Position numbers and translations under genes: made by a program. From contig JAJHZJ010000496.1 of NCBI GenBank assembly GCA_023548195.1, positions 9,372,070 to 9,436,069 of the forward strand: a stretch of DNA of 64,000 nucleotides, written 5' to 3'. This document shows positions 10,111-21,410 of this stretch, one piece after another (position 1 is the stretch's first letter; each line of letters begins with the position of its first letter). Origin of the DNA: Bettongia penicillata ogilbyi. Its lineage: Eukaryota; Chordata; Mammalia; Diprotodontia; Potoroidae. The notes beneath the pieces were generated by a model. That model searched no databases and was not told where the DNA came from. It was given only the letters and a program-made list of their open reading frames with translations.

Positions 10111-11569
10111 AGAGAAACCTTGTTGGGGAGGAGATCAGGGATCTCATTCTCAATACAATTCTTTGCAGCATGGATCAGATATCTGTATATTTCTGCCACT
10201 GAAAATTGAAAGCTAAAGAAGGCCTATGAAGTGATCTCAATAGTGATCTAGTGAAATTGAGATTTTTTTCCTCTTATTTGAAATTAATTCATTCTGGGAA
10301 GCTTCTATGCACCTTACGTTAACCTCCTTGGAATTCCTTCTTCTCAGTTTGAAGATGAAATTCCATTGAGGTGTGAAGTAAGGAAGTGTGTCTGAAATTT
10401 CCCTGCCCAATAGATTTCACCTGTGTGAGATTCTGAAATGAAAAGAAAAGTAGAATGGGTAACATTATTCCCCTCTTTGGAGATGGAAGCTAGCAACAGA
10501 GTAAGGAAAAAAATCAAGTAAGCAGTTTAGAATTTTTCAGGGATTAAGGCTGAGTCTTGCTTTCATGCTTAACTACAAGAGAAAATTAGGAACAAGTGCA
10601 TGCATATTACACCCTCTATTAATGTAGACTTTAATTGGTTTGGAGTAAATTAATGGCTGCTTGCAATATTTCTGGCAATTTGTTATAAGCTATGTAATTT
10701 TAAATTGGTTTCTTGAAAAGGCTGGATAAAACAGTTTAATTCACACATTGCTTTAGGACTTGATTTGGGAATAATAAAGTATAATGAAATGTTTTACCTC
10801 CGATGGATCTCACTTTTAGTTGAGCCACAATTTTAAAACTTTAATGCAGATAAAGATTACCCAGTTTAGAATAATCTTCTATTTAGAATGTTTTGGATTG
10901 GTATAACTATCTCTCAATTACTGGTATCTTTCTTTATTTGATAAAAAAGTACTGTTTTTAAAAAAAAAATCTATTTTCTAAGAGCAATAGGCAACAAAGA
11001 AATTCCTTTGGGTCCTCCTTTTAACAAAGAAAAACATGAGCATTTGTGACACAAAAGAGTATAGATTAGAAATTAGTGCAGTGGAATAAGGAGAGGTACA
11101 GAAATTGTTACGTTGGGCAAGGGACCAATTAGCCTTTATTAGAGTTCTTGCACTGTTGAAAGCTTGCCTCATGCAAATGGTATTTGGTAACTCAGTTTTG
11201 CTATCTGTGAAAAGGGGATGGTCTATTTAAAAAGTTCATAATTCTAAAGACAGACATTACATTTACAAGATGAGTGAAAAGTAAAGGAGTTCATTATTTT
11301 TTCTTTTGGAGAAACCCACAACAAAAACATCACCAACATACACCTAAGCATCTGGCAATGGCTTCTTATTTCTATAGAAAACCAAGGGCATCTGTCATTG
11401 TGGGAATAAGAATGACCCTGGCCTCCCCTCTCTTCTTTTTCAGTTGTTTTTTTTTTATATGGTTTTCCCCATGACAATTTATAATCTGGATTCCTTTGAA
11501 ATCATTCATAATTAAATAGAACCATTGCTCAACTTGTTGACATCACTGTTTATGACTTCCTGTACTTTG
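10111..11569. other. AT-rich, repeat-poor block
   Basis: About 1.45 kb with no named repeat. The stretch 10560-10960 is especially free of repeat signatures and holds many homeodomain-like TAAT cores ('tttaattggtttgga', 'taaattaatggctg'). It is a conserved-noncoding candidate by exclusion. A run of As is at 10961-10969. Confidence 0.4.
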
Positions 11570-12001
11570 AACTCTGGATCTAGTTTAATGCTCTGGAGCA
11601 GGAACTCTTCCCTGATGGAACCATGGTCACCATGACATCCTTTCACCCCTAATGTCTAAGTCTCCTGGACCTCTCTTTGCCTACTTATAAGCCTTCATCT
11701 AGGTTGGAGTCTATTTAAGACAGAACTTCCTCTAGTCGGACTAAGGGTTAAGACTATCCCCCAAAGTAGACTCTATATCATTTAAACTCCTACCAATCTT
11801 TCCAGAATTATTTCATACTCACCTTCATGAACTCTGTGTTCCAGTCAGAAACAACTATTGATCATTCTTCAAACTAGATACTGCATCACTGACTTTGAAT
11901 TTGCAAAAACCATCCCCCAAATAGAATCTATATCATTCCTTCTCTTGGTCTTTCAGAATCCTTACCTCCTTCAAGCATCAGATGAGATTGGAGGCCTTCC
12001 T
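11570..12001 (+). mobile_element. L2 LINE, sense, part 1
   Basis: The later half is clear: 'cttacctccttcaagcatca' then 'ggaggccttccttaatc' match the L2 region upstream of its 3' end. The earlier half is less certain. A segment 'atcccccaaagtagactcta' (from 11756) is repeated in altered form near 11912. Confidence 0.5.
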
Positions 12002-12140
12002 TAATCATAGGAACATAGATTTAAAGAAGCACCACAGAGATTATCTAGTGGAACTTAGAACTTTATTTTCTGCTAAGGAAACTGTGGCACAGAATACCAA
12101 AATGACTTGCTTAAGGTCACACAAGTAAGTTGCTGGTACT
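12002..12140 (-). mobile_element. MIR3 SINE, antisense, within L2
   Basis: 'aatcataggaacatagattt' is the L3-like tail in antisense, followed by 'aaggaaactgtggcac' and 'cttgcttaaggtcacacaag', the CORE-SINE body. L2 sequence appears on both sides, so it looks nested. Confidence 0.6.
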
Positions 12141-12144
12141 ATGT

Positions 12145-12187
12145 CCTTCATCAGTTTTCCTTGTATTATACTTGTGTATATATATAC

Positions 12188-12228
<41 letters not shown>

Positions 12229-12420
12229 TATCTATATGTGTATATATATATATATTTATTTTTCAAGGAGCATGTGTGCTCTGAGAAAACAGGGACTTTT
12301 CTTCTTTTTGTTCCCTATGCTTAGCACATTGCCTTGTACACAATAGATACTAAATAATTGTTTGTATATATATATTTGTATAAGGCTACTGTTACTTAAT
12401 AAGTGTTTGCTGAATTGAAT
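12145..12420 (+). mobile_element. L2 LINE 3' end, sense, part 2
   Basis: Resumes after the MIR3: 'gctctgagaaaacagggact', 'atgcttagcacattgccttg', 'atagatactaaataattgtt', 'gtttgctgaattgaatta'. A microsatellite (12175-12262) has expanded inside it. Confidence 0.6.
12175..12262. repeat. (TA)n(TG)n(TA)n microsatellite
   Basis: TA/CATA units, then an uninterrupted (TG) run of about 15 units near 12196-12227, then TATC and (TA)n. The pure TG core suggests length instability and Z-DNA potential. Confidence 0.9.
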
Positions 12421-12424
12421 TAGG

Positions 12425-12955
12425 CTTCCTCTAGTAAACAGAGAGATCTCCCTGTCTTGATACCTTGTATTTCCAGCTCCTTTCAGTCTTGCTAAAGAAC
12501 AACTACATGGTAACTACTGGTTCCAGAATGAAGCGAGGATATCTAGAGTATATCCTCCATGCAGTCATGGGTAGTGTCTTGGATCTCGCATGGGGATTGG
12601 GGCAGTTTTGAATGCTATCCGAATTGTTATTTGTGAACGTCCTGCTTGAATGCTTCACTGTAGAGTGGAGGGGTTAATGAATTCTTGCTGGCCAGGATGC
12701 TGTAGCATCATACGGAGAGGTGGAAAGGCTTTGAGTGTAGGTCCAATGGCTGACTCTTCCTGCCATCCAAGAAGAAGCTTAGCTAAGAAAGGAGGTTCTT
12801 ACCAACAAGCAACTAGTAGGTTACCACAGAAATTCCTAAAGAATGCCAATGATTTCTCCCCTAGATACATATCCAGATTTAGAGCATTGGATTAGTGAAG
12901 GGAAGGGCCATACTAGGAAACTCAACGATAACAACTAAGTATCTAAAATTTTTCT
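12425..12955. other. No recognised repeat or gene
   Basis: About 530 bp. An 81-codon open frame at 12650-12895 has no recognisable motif. Nothing else seen. Confidence 0.4.
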
Positions 12956-12959
12956 TTGG

Positions 12960-13165
12960 GAGTAGCCAGGGGACACATTAGAAAGAGCCAGTTTCTGGGA
13001 TTGGGGGACCTGGATTCAAATCCACTTTTGATACTTAAAATCTGTATTTCCTTGGGCAAGTCACTCAGTTTGCTTGGACAGAACTCAGTTTCCTCAAATG
13101 GAAAATGAGGGGCTCAAGGCTCTCTGACATCACTTCTAGCTCTGCATCCATAATCTTTTGGTTTT
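12960..13165 (+). mobile_element. MIR3 SINE, sense
   Basis: 'gacctggattcaaatccact' (B box), 'cttgggcaagtcactcagtt', 'aaaatgaggggctcaaggct' and 'tcacttctagctctgcatcc', the L3-like tail. Confidence 0.75.
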
Positions 13166-13694
13166 ATATTGTTTCCTAAGTTGTAAGATGAAAATTATAA
13201 TAATGGCTAGCATCTATGTTGACTTTATGGCTTATGCCTGAAAATACTGACACTGCTCTACAAACATTTAATTCCCTACTCTATTGTACTTGGTGTAGGA
13301 GATACAAAGACAAAATTAATATATTTCCTGTCCTGAAACAGCTTGAATTATGCTCCTTTACCTAGCTCATAGCCTTTTGTGGGGATCAAATGGGGTTGTA
13401 CCCAGGTATGTAAATTATGTATATATATATATATATGCATAGACATATATTTACATCTGTATATATTTGCATAGACATAGATATTGATGTGGACATGGAC
13501 CAAGGATTAAGATATATACATGTATAGTGCCTGGTCAACCTTAAAGGTCTATGAAGAATATGAGGCTAGCAGCAGATTGATGCAGGGCATCTGCCACTAT
13601 ACATCTCTTCCTCACTCCAACCTCCTTTGTTTTCCAGGTCCTTTCCTGAGCATTATCAAAGTTTCAAGGTGACTTGTACAGTCTGAAAGATAGT
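13166..13694. other. No gene; contains a TA-rich microsatellite
   Basis: About 530 bp. A (TA)n/(TATG) repeat occupies 13412-13490. The rest was not recognised. Confidence 0.5.
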
Positions 13695-13707
13695 AGTCAC
13701 CTATGTG

Positions 13708-14020
13708 TGGGCAGCTAGGCGGTGCAGTGGATAGAGCACCAGTGCAGGAGTCAGGAGGACCTGAATTCAAATCTCAGCTCAGACTTTTGACACGCACTAG
13801 CTGTGTGACCTTGGGCAAGTCACTTAACCCCAATTGCCTCATCCTGGGTTATGTCCAGTTGTCCTGATAAATATCTGGTCACTGGACCCAGATGGCTCTG
13901 GAGGAGAAGTGAGGCTGGTGACCTACACAGCCCTCCCTCACTCAGAACAAAGTCAAGTGCAAGTCATGTCATTATTTCTCTGATGGCATGGTCTTCTTTG
14001 GCAACAAAGGATGAACACAG
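13708..14020 (+). mobile_element. Full-length marsupial SINE with target-site duplications
   Basis: Begins 'gggcagctaggcggtgcagt' with a B box 'aattcaaatctc', runs through 'ccttgggcaagtcacttaac' and a second module ('gtcactggacccagatggct', 'gtgcaagtcatgtcattatt'), and ends 'gcaacaaaggatgaacacag'. It is flanked by AGTCACCTATGTG (13695-13707) and AGTCACGTATGTG (14021-14033), a 13-bp duplication with one mismatch. The tail matches 17461-17600 and resembles the LINE end at 51395-51447, so that LINE type may have mobilised it. I would compare it with the WSINE/WALLSI group, but the family name is from memory. Confidence 0.9.
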
Positions 14021-14249
14021 AGTCACGTATGTGATAAGAACTGAAAAAAATATACTTGGCCCCACCTAGATACATAGAAAATCTAGAGGATGTCCAAGTG
14101 AAGTAGGAGGAAATCTAATGAGAATAAAAGGATGCTAATGTCCTCTCTAGGGTGCCAAATGGACAAGAATATGGATCTGACTAATAAGAAAGGTAAAAGC
14201 AATATTGATTTGCCCTAGGCATTTTGTCAAGGAAGACTCATAGTTTAAT

Positions 14250-14350
14250 TACACTCAACTCATTTAACATTTATTAAGTACCTATACAAATGAGAAAAAA
14301 AGATCATCCTTGCCCTCAAGGAGCCTGCAGTACAATAAGTGAAGACAATA
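14250..14350 (-). mobile_element. L2 LINE 3' end, antisense
   Basis: 'aacatttattaagtacctat', 'ccttgccctcaaggagcctg' and 'cagtacaataagtgaagaca' are the L2 end in reverse. Confidence 0.65.
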
Positions 14351-14774
14351 CCCAAATTATACCCAAAAATACCCAAAGGGAAGCTGAAAAGCAGTGGGTG
14401 GAGACCAGAGGGTAACCTTGCAGAGTCATTATGTTCCTTGGAGCAGACACTAAACAGCAATGCTGATGGAAGATGTTCTGAGTCTTATATAAAGAAAGAC
14501 TTTGGGAGGAATCTATGATGCTGCGTTGTGATCAGAAAGAAGAGACAACTGAAAGAGTTAAGACTGAGCTGAGAATCAAAAACTGAGCCAGTCTGCTGGT
14601 GACAAGTTTTCATGTGATCACATGACCATGAAGGAGGCAGGAAATTTCATGGAGTAGAAACCAAACAGAGGTGCTGGTGGAGAGTAGAGAGCTGTCTGAA
14701 AAGATGAGCACTAATGTACTCTCTGGTGAAAAAGAAGCCCCAGGAGCAGAAAAGAATTCAGCAGTAGCAGCAAC
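14351..14774. other. No recognised repeat or gene
   Basis: About 420 bp. It could contain further diverged L2 (for example 'ggagaccagagggtaacctt'), but I cannot support a boundary. Confidence 0.35.
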
Positions 14775-15500
14775 AAGAAGCATTTATTAAGTGCCTACTG
14801 TATTTTAGGCCCTATAGACTGAAAGATGAAACTGTCATGGCCCCTGCTCTTAAGGAGCTTAAATTCTACAGAGAAGATGCAACATTTACACAGATAACTA
14901 AATACAAAATAAGACAATGATACAATGATGCAAAATGAACACAAAGAAATTGGAGGAATTGTTAACAACCAGGGGATGGGAAAAGTTCTCATAAAGGTAG
15001 GGGCATTTTAGGAAGGCTTGAAGGGAGATGGGTGTTCCTAGAGGCATAAAGGGAGGAGGGAAGAAAAATTTTCCCAAAATAAGTTATAGTTAATTCAGAG
15101 TAAAAGGATGAAAAATAGAATTGCTTTTCCAGGGAACAGCAAGTCAGCCAGCTTGGCTAGAACATAGAATGAATGATGGGGAAGAATGCAGAACCAGTTA
15201 GGGATGATGGGGTGAGGCTGACTTTGAAACAATTGAAGTGCCTAGCTGAGGAACTGTTTGTATTTTGTCCAGGAGACAATAGGGAGTCATTGAAGCCTCT
15301 TGAGCAAGAGTGTGGCAAGATCAGACCCTCTTCCTTAGGAATGTCAGTTTAGCAGCTGTGTGGAAGATAGATCAAAAAGGAGAGAGATTAGAAATAGGGA
15401 GAAAGAGAAAGCTAGCATAAAAGTTCAGGTTAAAAGTAATGAGGAACTGAAATATTGTGATGGCCATGGCAATGGAGAAAGGTAGTTTGAGATAGAAAAA
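14775..15500 (-). mobile_element. L2-type LINE, antisense, about 0.7 kb
   Basis: Follows the antisense L2 order for a long way: 'aagcatttattaagtgccta', 'gctcttaaggagcttaaatt', 'gaacagcaagtcagccagct', 'acaatagggagtcattgaag', 'gagtgtggcaagatcagacc', 'gcagctgtgtggaagataga'. On the minus strand this would be the 3' third of an L2/CR1-clade element. Frames are decayed. Similarity fades after about 15500. Confidence 0.7.
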
Positions 15501-15596
15501 TGGGAAGGAGGGACAGAATATCTTTAATTACCTTGGTAAAGAACAGTGAGAAGTTGTCCACTAAGAAAGAGCTGGGATGAAATTATGTAGGTGGCA

Positions 15597-15672
15597 AGAG
15601 AAGGGAAGGGAAAAGGAAAGCAGAAAAGGGAAAGGGAAAGGGGAAAAGGGAAAGGAAAAGAGAAAGTGAAAG
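15597..15672. repeat. Polypurine (GGGAAA)n tract
   Basis: About 75 bp of purine-only sequence built from GGGAAAAGG-type units. Paired open frames on both strands here (lysine/arginine-rich and serine/phenylalanine-rich) are repeat artefacts. Triplex-forming potential. Confidence 0.85.
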
Positions 15673-15949
15673 AGGAATGGTTTGGAAGAGCTATCGTGGG
15701 GATTTTAATGACGTTGAGAATAATCGAAGGACTGCTGTGCAAAAATGAAGTGAGTTACAAGGTTAGAACCTGATGCTCAGATAAAGGAGAAGGTAACCTA
15801 AGAGAGAGAAAGCAGCAGCTTTGGAGAGAGAGGGATAATGACTGCAGAAGTGAGACAGGTCAATGAAAGGAGTTTCAGACTGAGTGCAATGCTAGAAGTA
15901 TAAGCTTTCTGAGAAGTGGCCCCTCTCCCACCAGAACCTGTGGGAAACC
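15673..15949. other. No recognised repeat or gene
   Basis: Purine-rich ordinary sequence of about 280 bp; nothing assigned. Confidence 0.4.
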
Positions 15950-16140
15950 TGTGGAAAATTGGATACTTTATATAGAGAATATTTTCCCTCGCTATTTGCC
16001 CTACTGGAAGGTAAGATCCCTGATGGTAGGAATTATTTCTTTTTTTTTTTGCATTTATATTCTTGGATCAGTGCTGAAACATGGTTGTTGCTTACTAAAT
16101 GTTTGATAGCTTATTGAATGTTCTTCTGCCCTAGCTACTA
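15950..16140 (+). mobile_element. L2 LINE 3' end, sense
   Basis: 'gaaggtaagatccctgatgg', 'gcatttatattcttggatca', 'gcttactaaatgtttgatag', diverged L2 terminus with a T-run at 16040-16050. Confidence 0.55.
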
Positions 16141-16330
16141 TTTGATTCATGATCTGTTCATAGATTAAGACCTGGAAGGGACCTTAGAAGTCAAATAGTC
16201 CCATTTCATTTTAATGATAAGGAAATATGAGAAGTTAGGTGATTTGCCTAAGGTCACACAGGTAATCATAGAAGAGTTTAAATTCTCCAGGGGCCCTCTA
16301 CTTCAAATCTAATACTATCTCCACTATATT
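16141..16330 (-). mobile_element. MIR3 SINE, antisense
   Basis: 'aagacctggaagggacctta' (L3-like tail in antisense), then 'gatttgcctaaggtcacaca' from the CORE-SINE body. Confidence 0.75.
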
Positions 16331-17460
16331 GTGTTGTTCAGTTGGGACTTGGGTTATATTTGCTTAATTATGGTTACCACAAATACCCAACATTGAAGCA
16401 GGGATAATGAGAGGTTCCTCAACCATGTGAGACCCATGATATATAAATGTAATATAATATTTTTATTATTATTCTTCAGAGAAAAATGAGTCATCTAAAT
16501 GGCTTGGTCTATAAAGAGGCTTTGAAAAATATGGATAACTGAATGAAGAACAATTTGCTTTTCATCCTCATTATTATAATTATCATTATTTATTATCCCC
16601 ATTAAGAGCAAATAGCATGATGCATCACTAATGATAACAGTCATGGCAGCTATAATCCTAACTAAGTTCTGGTACATAGACACATTCCCCCTGAAAAACT
16701 TAAAAAATGAAGGGCTCATTTTCAAGGGCCCTCCCTAATGTTTCTGCAAGAAGGTGTTTGTCATTTATTTCATGAAAAATGCATTCGCCTAAATGATGCC
16801 ACAGAGTTGCAAGAAGGGCAATCTCCACACCCAAATTCCATAGCATTTTACTGAATGTAAACGAATCAGAGAGAGAATAGTCTGGCATTTGTTGCGGGGA
16901 AAGGTAGGAGAGTTACCAGTGTTTACTTCTCTAGCCAGTCCAGTCCTACTGATTTACAGAGAACTTAGAAGCATCATAGAGGAGGTTGATGGTAGATCCC
17001 TCACCAAAGTATGTCTCAGCTCCTCCTCTAGTTGAGGAAATTGAATCATGAAGTCTGAGTTGGGAGATATGATAACTACTAAGACATTTTTTGTCAATCA
17101 TTTAAATAAGAAAAAAATGAGACATTCAAGAGAGGTAATAGAGGAAAGAGAAGTTAAAATATGAGTTCACAACTAAGTTCAAAGAGCAGATATTTTCTTA
17201 AAGTGGACATTTTTTTATTTCACTGAGCAACATGAGCATGGAGAAGCGTTTCGTTGCCATTGGCTTATGGATAAAGTATGTGGTCCACCGGTCTGAGAGC
17301 AAATCCATTATCCACTACCACTCACTCTAGGAGATGAAGTAGAGAATATTAGGTGGCTGTGATAAAGGATGTCCCTAAATATTATAACTGAGGCTCAGTA
17401 GAAGGATGAAAGATCAGGTGGAAAGAGCTGTAGGGAAGACTCCCTAATTCCAGCAGCCCT
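16331..17460. other. No recognised repeat or gene
   Basis: About 1.1 kb of AT-rich sequence. Short open frames on the minus strand (16495-16725, 16700-16888) have no domain signature. No splice-flanked exon was seen. Confidence 0.4.
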
Positions 17461-17600
17461 AAAATTATTGTTGTGGTTGTCCTTTGTTTTCGAAGAAGAC
17501 CATGACATCAGAGAAATGATGACATGACTTGCACTGGACTTTGTTTTGAGTGAGGAAGGGCTGTGCAAGGTCACCAACCTCACTTTCTCCTCCTCCATAG
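17461..17600 (-). mobile_element. Marsupial SINE, antisense 3' half
   Basis: Reverse complement of the 3' half of the 13708-14020 SINE: 'ggttgtcctttgttttcgaa', 'gaccatgacatcagagaaat', 'tgaggaagggctgtgcaagg', ending at 'ctcactttctcctcc'. The tRNA head is missing, so the copy is 5' truncated. Confidence 0.8.
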
Positions 17601-17604
17601 TATA

Positions 17605-18759
17605 GAATAGAAGTAGCTGAAGGAGTTGGTTTACTGAGTTATAGATCTCCTCTGTAGGGAAGAATTTAGTTAGTAACCACCACACACTGTACCAAGTAGA
17701 TATGGACAGAATGGAAAGTGACACTAAAAAGAGCTGGATGGATGAAGGCCAGCAGGATTAGAAATATGATGCCCAACATAGGATAGCATAGACATAATAT
17801 CTATCAAGATATAACTGAGATGGAATGCCTAGAGATTGGATTGGGAATAATGGTGTTGGAGCAGGCCTAAAGGTGAACATTGAAGTGGCATCACCAGACA
17901 ACTTCATCAACACTGCAACATTAGAAGAATCCACATGTATCTTCTGGCTTCATAAGTTCTCCAGTTGTAGACCTATCCATATGGATGTCCTGCATATATG
18001 TGTTTTTCACACACATATATACATACGTACTCCTCTCAATGATCATGTGTTTATTTTTGGAAGAGTGGGCTCAAGTGTTATGGTGAGATTGTTTCATTAA
18101 ATGACTTTACTCAGAATTTATTGTGTCATGTAGCTGATTTTTAAAAGTAAGCACATTTGCAGGGGATCTTGTCCTTTGATTTTAAAATGATAATAGCATA
18201 CTAAATACTTAGAACCTGAGGTAAATTTCTGGGAATCCTTGGATGAGGATACTTCTGATGCTGTGTGAAATTGATATTAGTTCACATGAGATGAAGGAAA
18301 TGTCAAATATTATGGAAAGAATTATTACTATTTATAAGTCAAATATTTTTGTGGCAATATGATTAGAAACGTATTTGAATTCGGTCAATACTACTGAAGG
18401 TGATACTTAAGTCATCTCTGAATATGTTCTGCCAAAGTAACTTCACAGCAGGGCTGATGGAAGCTTGAACAGGGAAATTGAGATGGGAATTCATCTGGAA
18501 GGTGCAAATTCAAAGTGATTTAGTTAGTGACTGTTAAAAGGGGGAATGAGGTCTTATACCTGGGCTGCAGGTAATGCATGTAGCTGCTTTCATTAATGAT
18601 AATCACAAAAGATTTTAACATAATTCAACAGGCATTGTCAGAGAAATGCTCAGGGACACAGACAGGTATCTCCCCTAACTAATTGTCCTCATTTAGAGGG
18701 CACTTATAATTGGAATGAGGAAAGATATCCTCCTAAATTCTGGGTGTCAGTCAGTAAAT
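17605..18759. other. No recognised repeat or gene
   Basis: About 1.15 kb. A short CACATATATACATACGTAC patch is at 18009-18030. Nothing else recognised. Confidence 0.4.
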
Positions 18760-18835
18760 GGAAAAGCAGTTATTCATGCTTACTATGTACTAGTTTCTTT
18801 GTTAAACCCTGAGATTTTAAACAATCCCTAAACAA
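18760..18835 (-). mobile_element. L2 LINE 3' tip, antisense
   Basis: 'cttactatgtactagtttct' and 'gttaaaccctgagat' resemble the antisense L2 end. Short and diverged. Confidence 0.4.
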
Positions 18836-18849
18836 CACAAGGATGGTGG

Positions 18850-19058
18850 TAATAACAATAATTTTCATTTATATAGCATTTTACAGTTTGCAAGGTAGAT
18901 ATTATCATTACCTCCTTTTTATAAATAAGGAAATTGAGGCACATATAGATCAGGGGATCTGCCCAGGGTCATGCAGCAAATGTTTGAAGTTCAGGTCTTC
19001 CTGACTCCTGGTTCAGCAGTTTATCCACTGTGTGGCCTGACTGCCTTTACGTTCCAAG
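18850..19058 (-). mobile_element. MIR-type CORE-SINE, antisense, near full length
   Basis: Complete antisense order: 'ttcatttatatagcatttta', 'caaggtagatattatcatta', 'taaggaaattgaggcacata', 'ctgcccagggtcatgcagca', 'ggtcttcctgactcctggtt', 'ttatccactgtgtggcctga'. The last block is the tRNA-like head. Confidence 0.8.
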
Positions 19059-19154
19059 TGAGTTCTTTCAAATGTGCTATTTAATGCATTTCAAAATAAT
19101 GGTGATGCAAATGATAAGCCTCAAATTCAGGTCTCAGTGATTGGATTGTATTCA

Positions 19155-19565
19155 TTGAAATTCAACAACCACGTATGAAGTGCCTACTGTGTGCAAAGTG
19201 TCAGACAAAGTTTTGGGGAAGAAGATACAAAGTTTAGATAAAACACAGAATTTTGTCCTTTTGGCTCTTTTAGTATGGCAATATGACACCATCAGACCAA
19301 ATTAGGGTAGAAAATATTACATGATAAATGTGTCAAGTGGTATATATCAAGCGCTCTATGGAGCCAAGGCGCGACATGAAAACTCTTGCCTTATCAAATG
19401 AAAAGGTCAAGGAAGGCTTCAGGGAAAAGGGAGCATTGAAACTGGGCTTTCCATCTGAAGTTACTTTTCTCAGGTTGACATGAGGGAGATGAAAGAGTAT
19501 ATATTGTAGGCACAGGAAATAACATGATGGAAAGTATGTAATTGGGGAGATATGAGCCAGTTCTA
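19155..19565 (-). mobile_element. L2-type LINE, antisense
   Basis: 'gaagtgcctactgtgtgcaa', then, after diverged sequence, 'caaggaaggcttcagggaaa' and 'agcattgaaactgggctttc' (compare the usual aaggcttcctg...ggcatttgagctggg). A minus-strand open frame (19333-19716) overlaps it but shows no reverse transcriptase motif. Confidence 0.6.
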
Positions 19566-19714
19566 TATGAAAAACTATTGTAATCCTGTGGTTTGCCTCT
19601 ACAGAAAAACGCCTTGAAGCTAACTCAGAGTTGACAAACCCTAGGCTAGGGTCAGATTCCATAATCGCTGTGATGTTTTCAGGTTCCAAATGCCCTTTAC
19701 TTCTTTTGTCATTC

Positions 19715-19880
19715 ATTCTTCACAACAACACCTTGAGATAGATACTATAGGGTTTATTGCACCCATTGGACAGATGAGAAAGCTTATGGTGAAAGTGACT
19801 AGCTCATAAGTGCAGGCTACAGTATTCAAATTCAAGTGTCTAACAATTTCAAGTTTAGTGCCCTTTCTATGTTACCCATG
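19715..19880 (-). mobile_element. MIR-type SINE, antisense
   Basis: 'cacaacaacaccttgagata', 'cccattggacagatgagaaa' and a diverged body with 'gtgactagctcataagtgca'. Confidence 0.65.
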
Positions 19881-20385
19881 CTACTAATCAGGTGCCAAAT
19901 CTGGCTATTTCACGTCTCATATATGTCCCCTTCCTCTATTAATGTTCTGTCCTTCAACACCTTTGATCCACACTATTGATCTCCCCATGTCAAGGTTTTC
20001 TCCCCTTCAATCTATCATCTGCTAAACTTCCAAACTGATTCTCGCGAAATATGAGTCAATTCATATCACCTTCTCTCTCTTCTATTAATGGAACTCCAGC
20101 GACTCCCTATTACCTCTAGAATCAAATAGAAATCCCTCTGTTTGGAATTTAAAACTTACCACACCTTGGCCCCCTTTTCAATCTCATTTGAGATTACCTT
20201 CTATTGATTCTTTATATATCTTGCACATACATAGTGCATATAGGTGTATATTTTCTTCTCACTTAGAATGGAATCTCCTGGCAAGGATGGGGGTTTTTTT
20301 TGCCTTTTTTCTGTATACCCAGTGCTTAGCACAGTGCCTGGCACATAGTAAATTCATAATAAATGCTTTTTGACATAATAAATGT
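19881..20385 (+). mobile_element. L2-type LINE 3' end, sense, about 0.5 kb
   Basis: 'aacttccaaactgattctcg', 'gactccctattacctctaga', 'aatcaaatagaaatccctct' and a good terminus 'agtgcttagcacagtgcctg' / 'gcacatagtaaattcataat' / 'aaatgctttttg'. Some internal deletion relative to other copies. Confidence 0.75.
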
Positions 20386-20394
20386 TGATCGACT

Positions 20395-20480
20395 AGGTGA
20401 CATTCCACTAAATGATTGAGCTGAGGTTTCAAGCCAGAACTTAGGATTCCTAAACCAGTGACTTCTCCATGCTATTAGCA
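20395..20480 (-). mobile_element. MIR SINE fragment, antisense
   Basis: 'attgagctgaggtttcaagc' and 'ctaaaccagtgacttctcca' look like the tRNA-related half of an antisense MIR. Confidence 0.4.
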
Positions 20481-21235
20481 AAGCTGCCTGTGTTCTGCTG
20501 TAGTTTATAAGTTCAATTAATGTTTTTATAGCATCACTATCCTACAGTTGAGAAATATATTCACTCCAATCTCAGTTGGCAGCAAAGTCAATCTGCCTAG
20601 TGACCTCAGATATATCTTTGGGTCTCTGTTTGCCTACAGTATATTAGGAGGAGAAATGAATCACTGTTAGTATGATGTCAGATTTGACTGTAGACCCAAC
20701 TTTACACATGTGTAGCACAGTAGAGGCTATTAGCCTTGAAAACTCCTTCATTACCCAAAGTTTACTAAAGAGTGTTTTTGATAATTATCATTATACAAAG
20801 TGTGGTTCAAGTGCTCATCCCACACATTCATACCATATCAACAGACCAGGCAGAGACCATAAATCAGATAGCAAAACATTTAATTGGGACAAAATAGCTA
20901 AGTAAATAACAGACAAAAGCAAGCAATGAAATTATTTTCCCCCTTCTCATATATAAAGGGATAAAATCTCCTCTACCTATGATGAAGAGAATGATGTCTA
21001 GGAAAACGCAGGAGGACTGGAGTCTGAAACATGTCATGGATTAATATATAGATGATTGACTGCCTTAAACTTTCTTGCATCCATATCTTATGAACCTCTT
21101 GGCATCTTCCCTGACCTCGCTTTTTCACTGCCTTTCACCCTTGGCAATTTTTCCATCCCTATTCTGAAGCCATCCTCTTCTGAAACTCTTTTCACTTCCG
21201 TTAGTATGTGAGAGTGCCATGTTGTTATTATTACT
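20481..21235. other. No recognised repeat or gene
   Basis: About 750 bp, AT-rich. Nothing assigned. Confidence 0.4.
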
Positions 21236-21410
21236 TGAGCAAGGATGCCAAGGTCATCCACCGCCAGTCATCCTGACTTCTGTCCTGCCACCAGACTTCA
21301 GTGATGCTGGAAGTGAGAGTGAAACTGATGACTTTGGGCAACTCTGCCTCACTTAAATCCAATTTGCACACAAGTCAAGTCAACAGGTCATCTTAAAAAA
21401 AAAAAAAAGG
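21236..21410 (+). mobile_element. Marsupial SINE, 3' module, poly(A)
   Basis: 'gccaaggtcatccaccgcca', 'catcctgacttctgtcctgc', 'ctgatgactttgggcaactc', 'tgcctcacttaaatccaatt', then an A14 run. It is related to the second module of the 13708-14020 SINE but lacks that copy's tail and the tRNA head. Confidence 0.7.

Noticed and set aside
19333..19716. 127-codon open frame, minus strand
   Set aside because: Lies over antisense L2 3' sequence, which is noncoding in that family; no motif.
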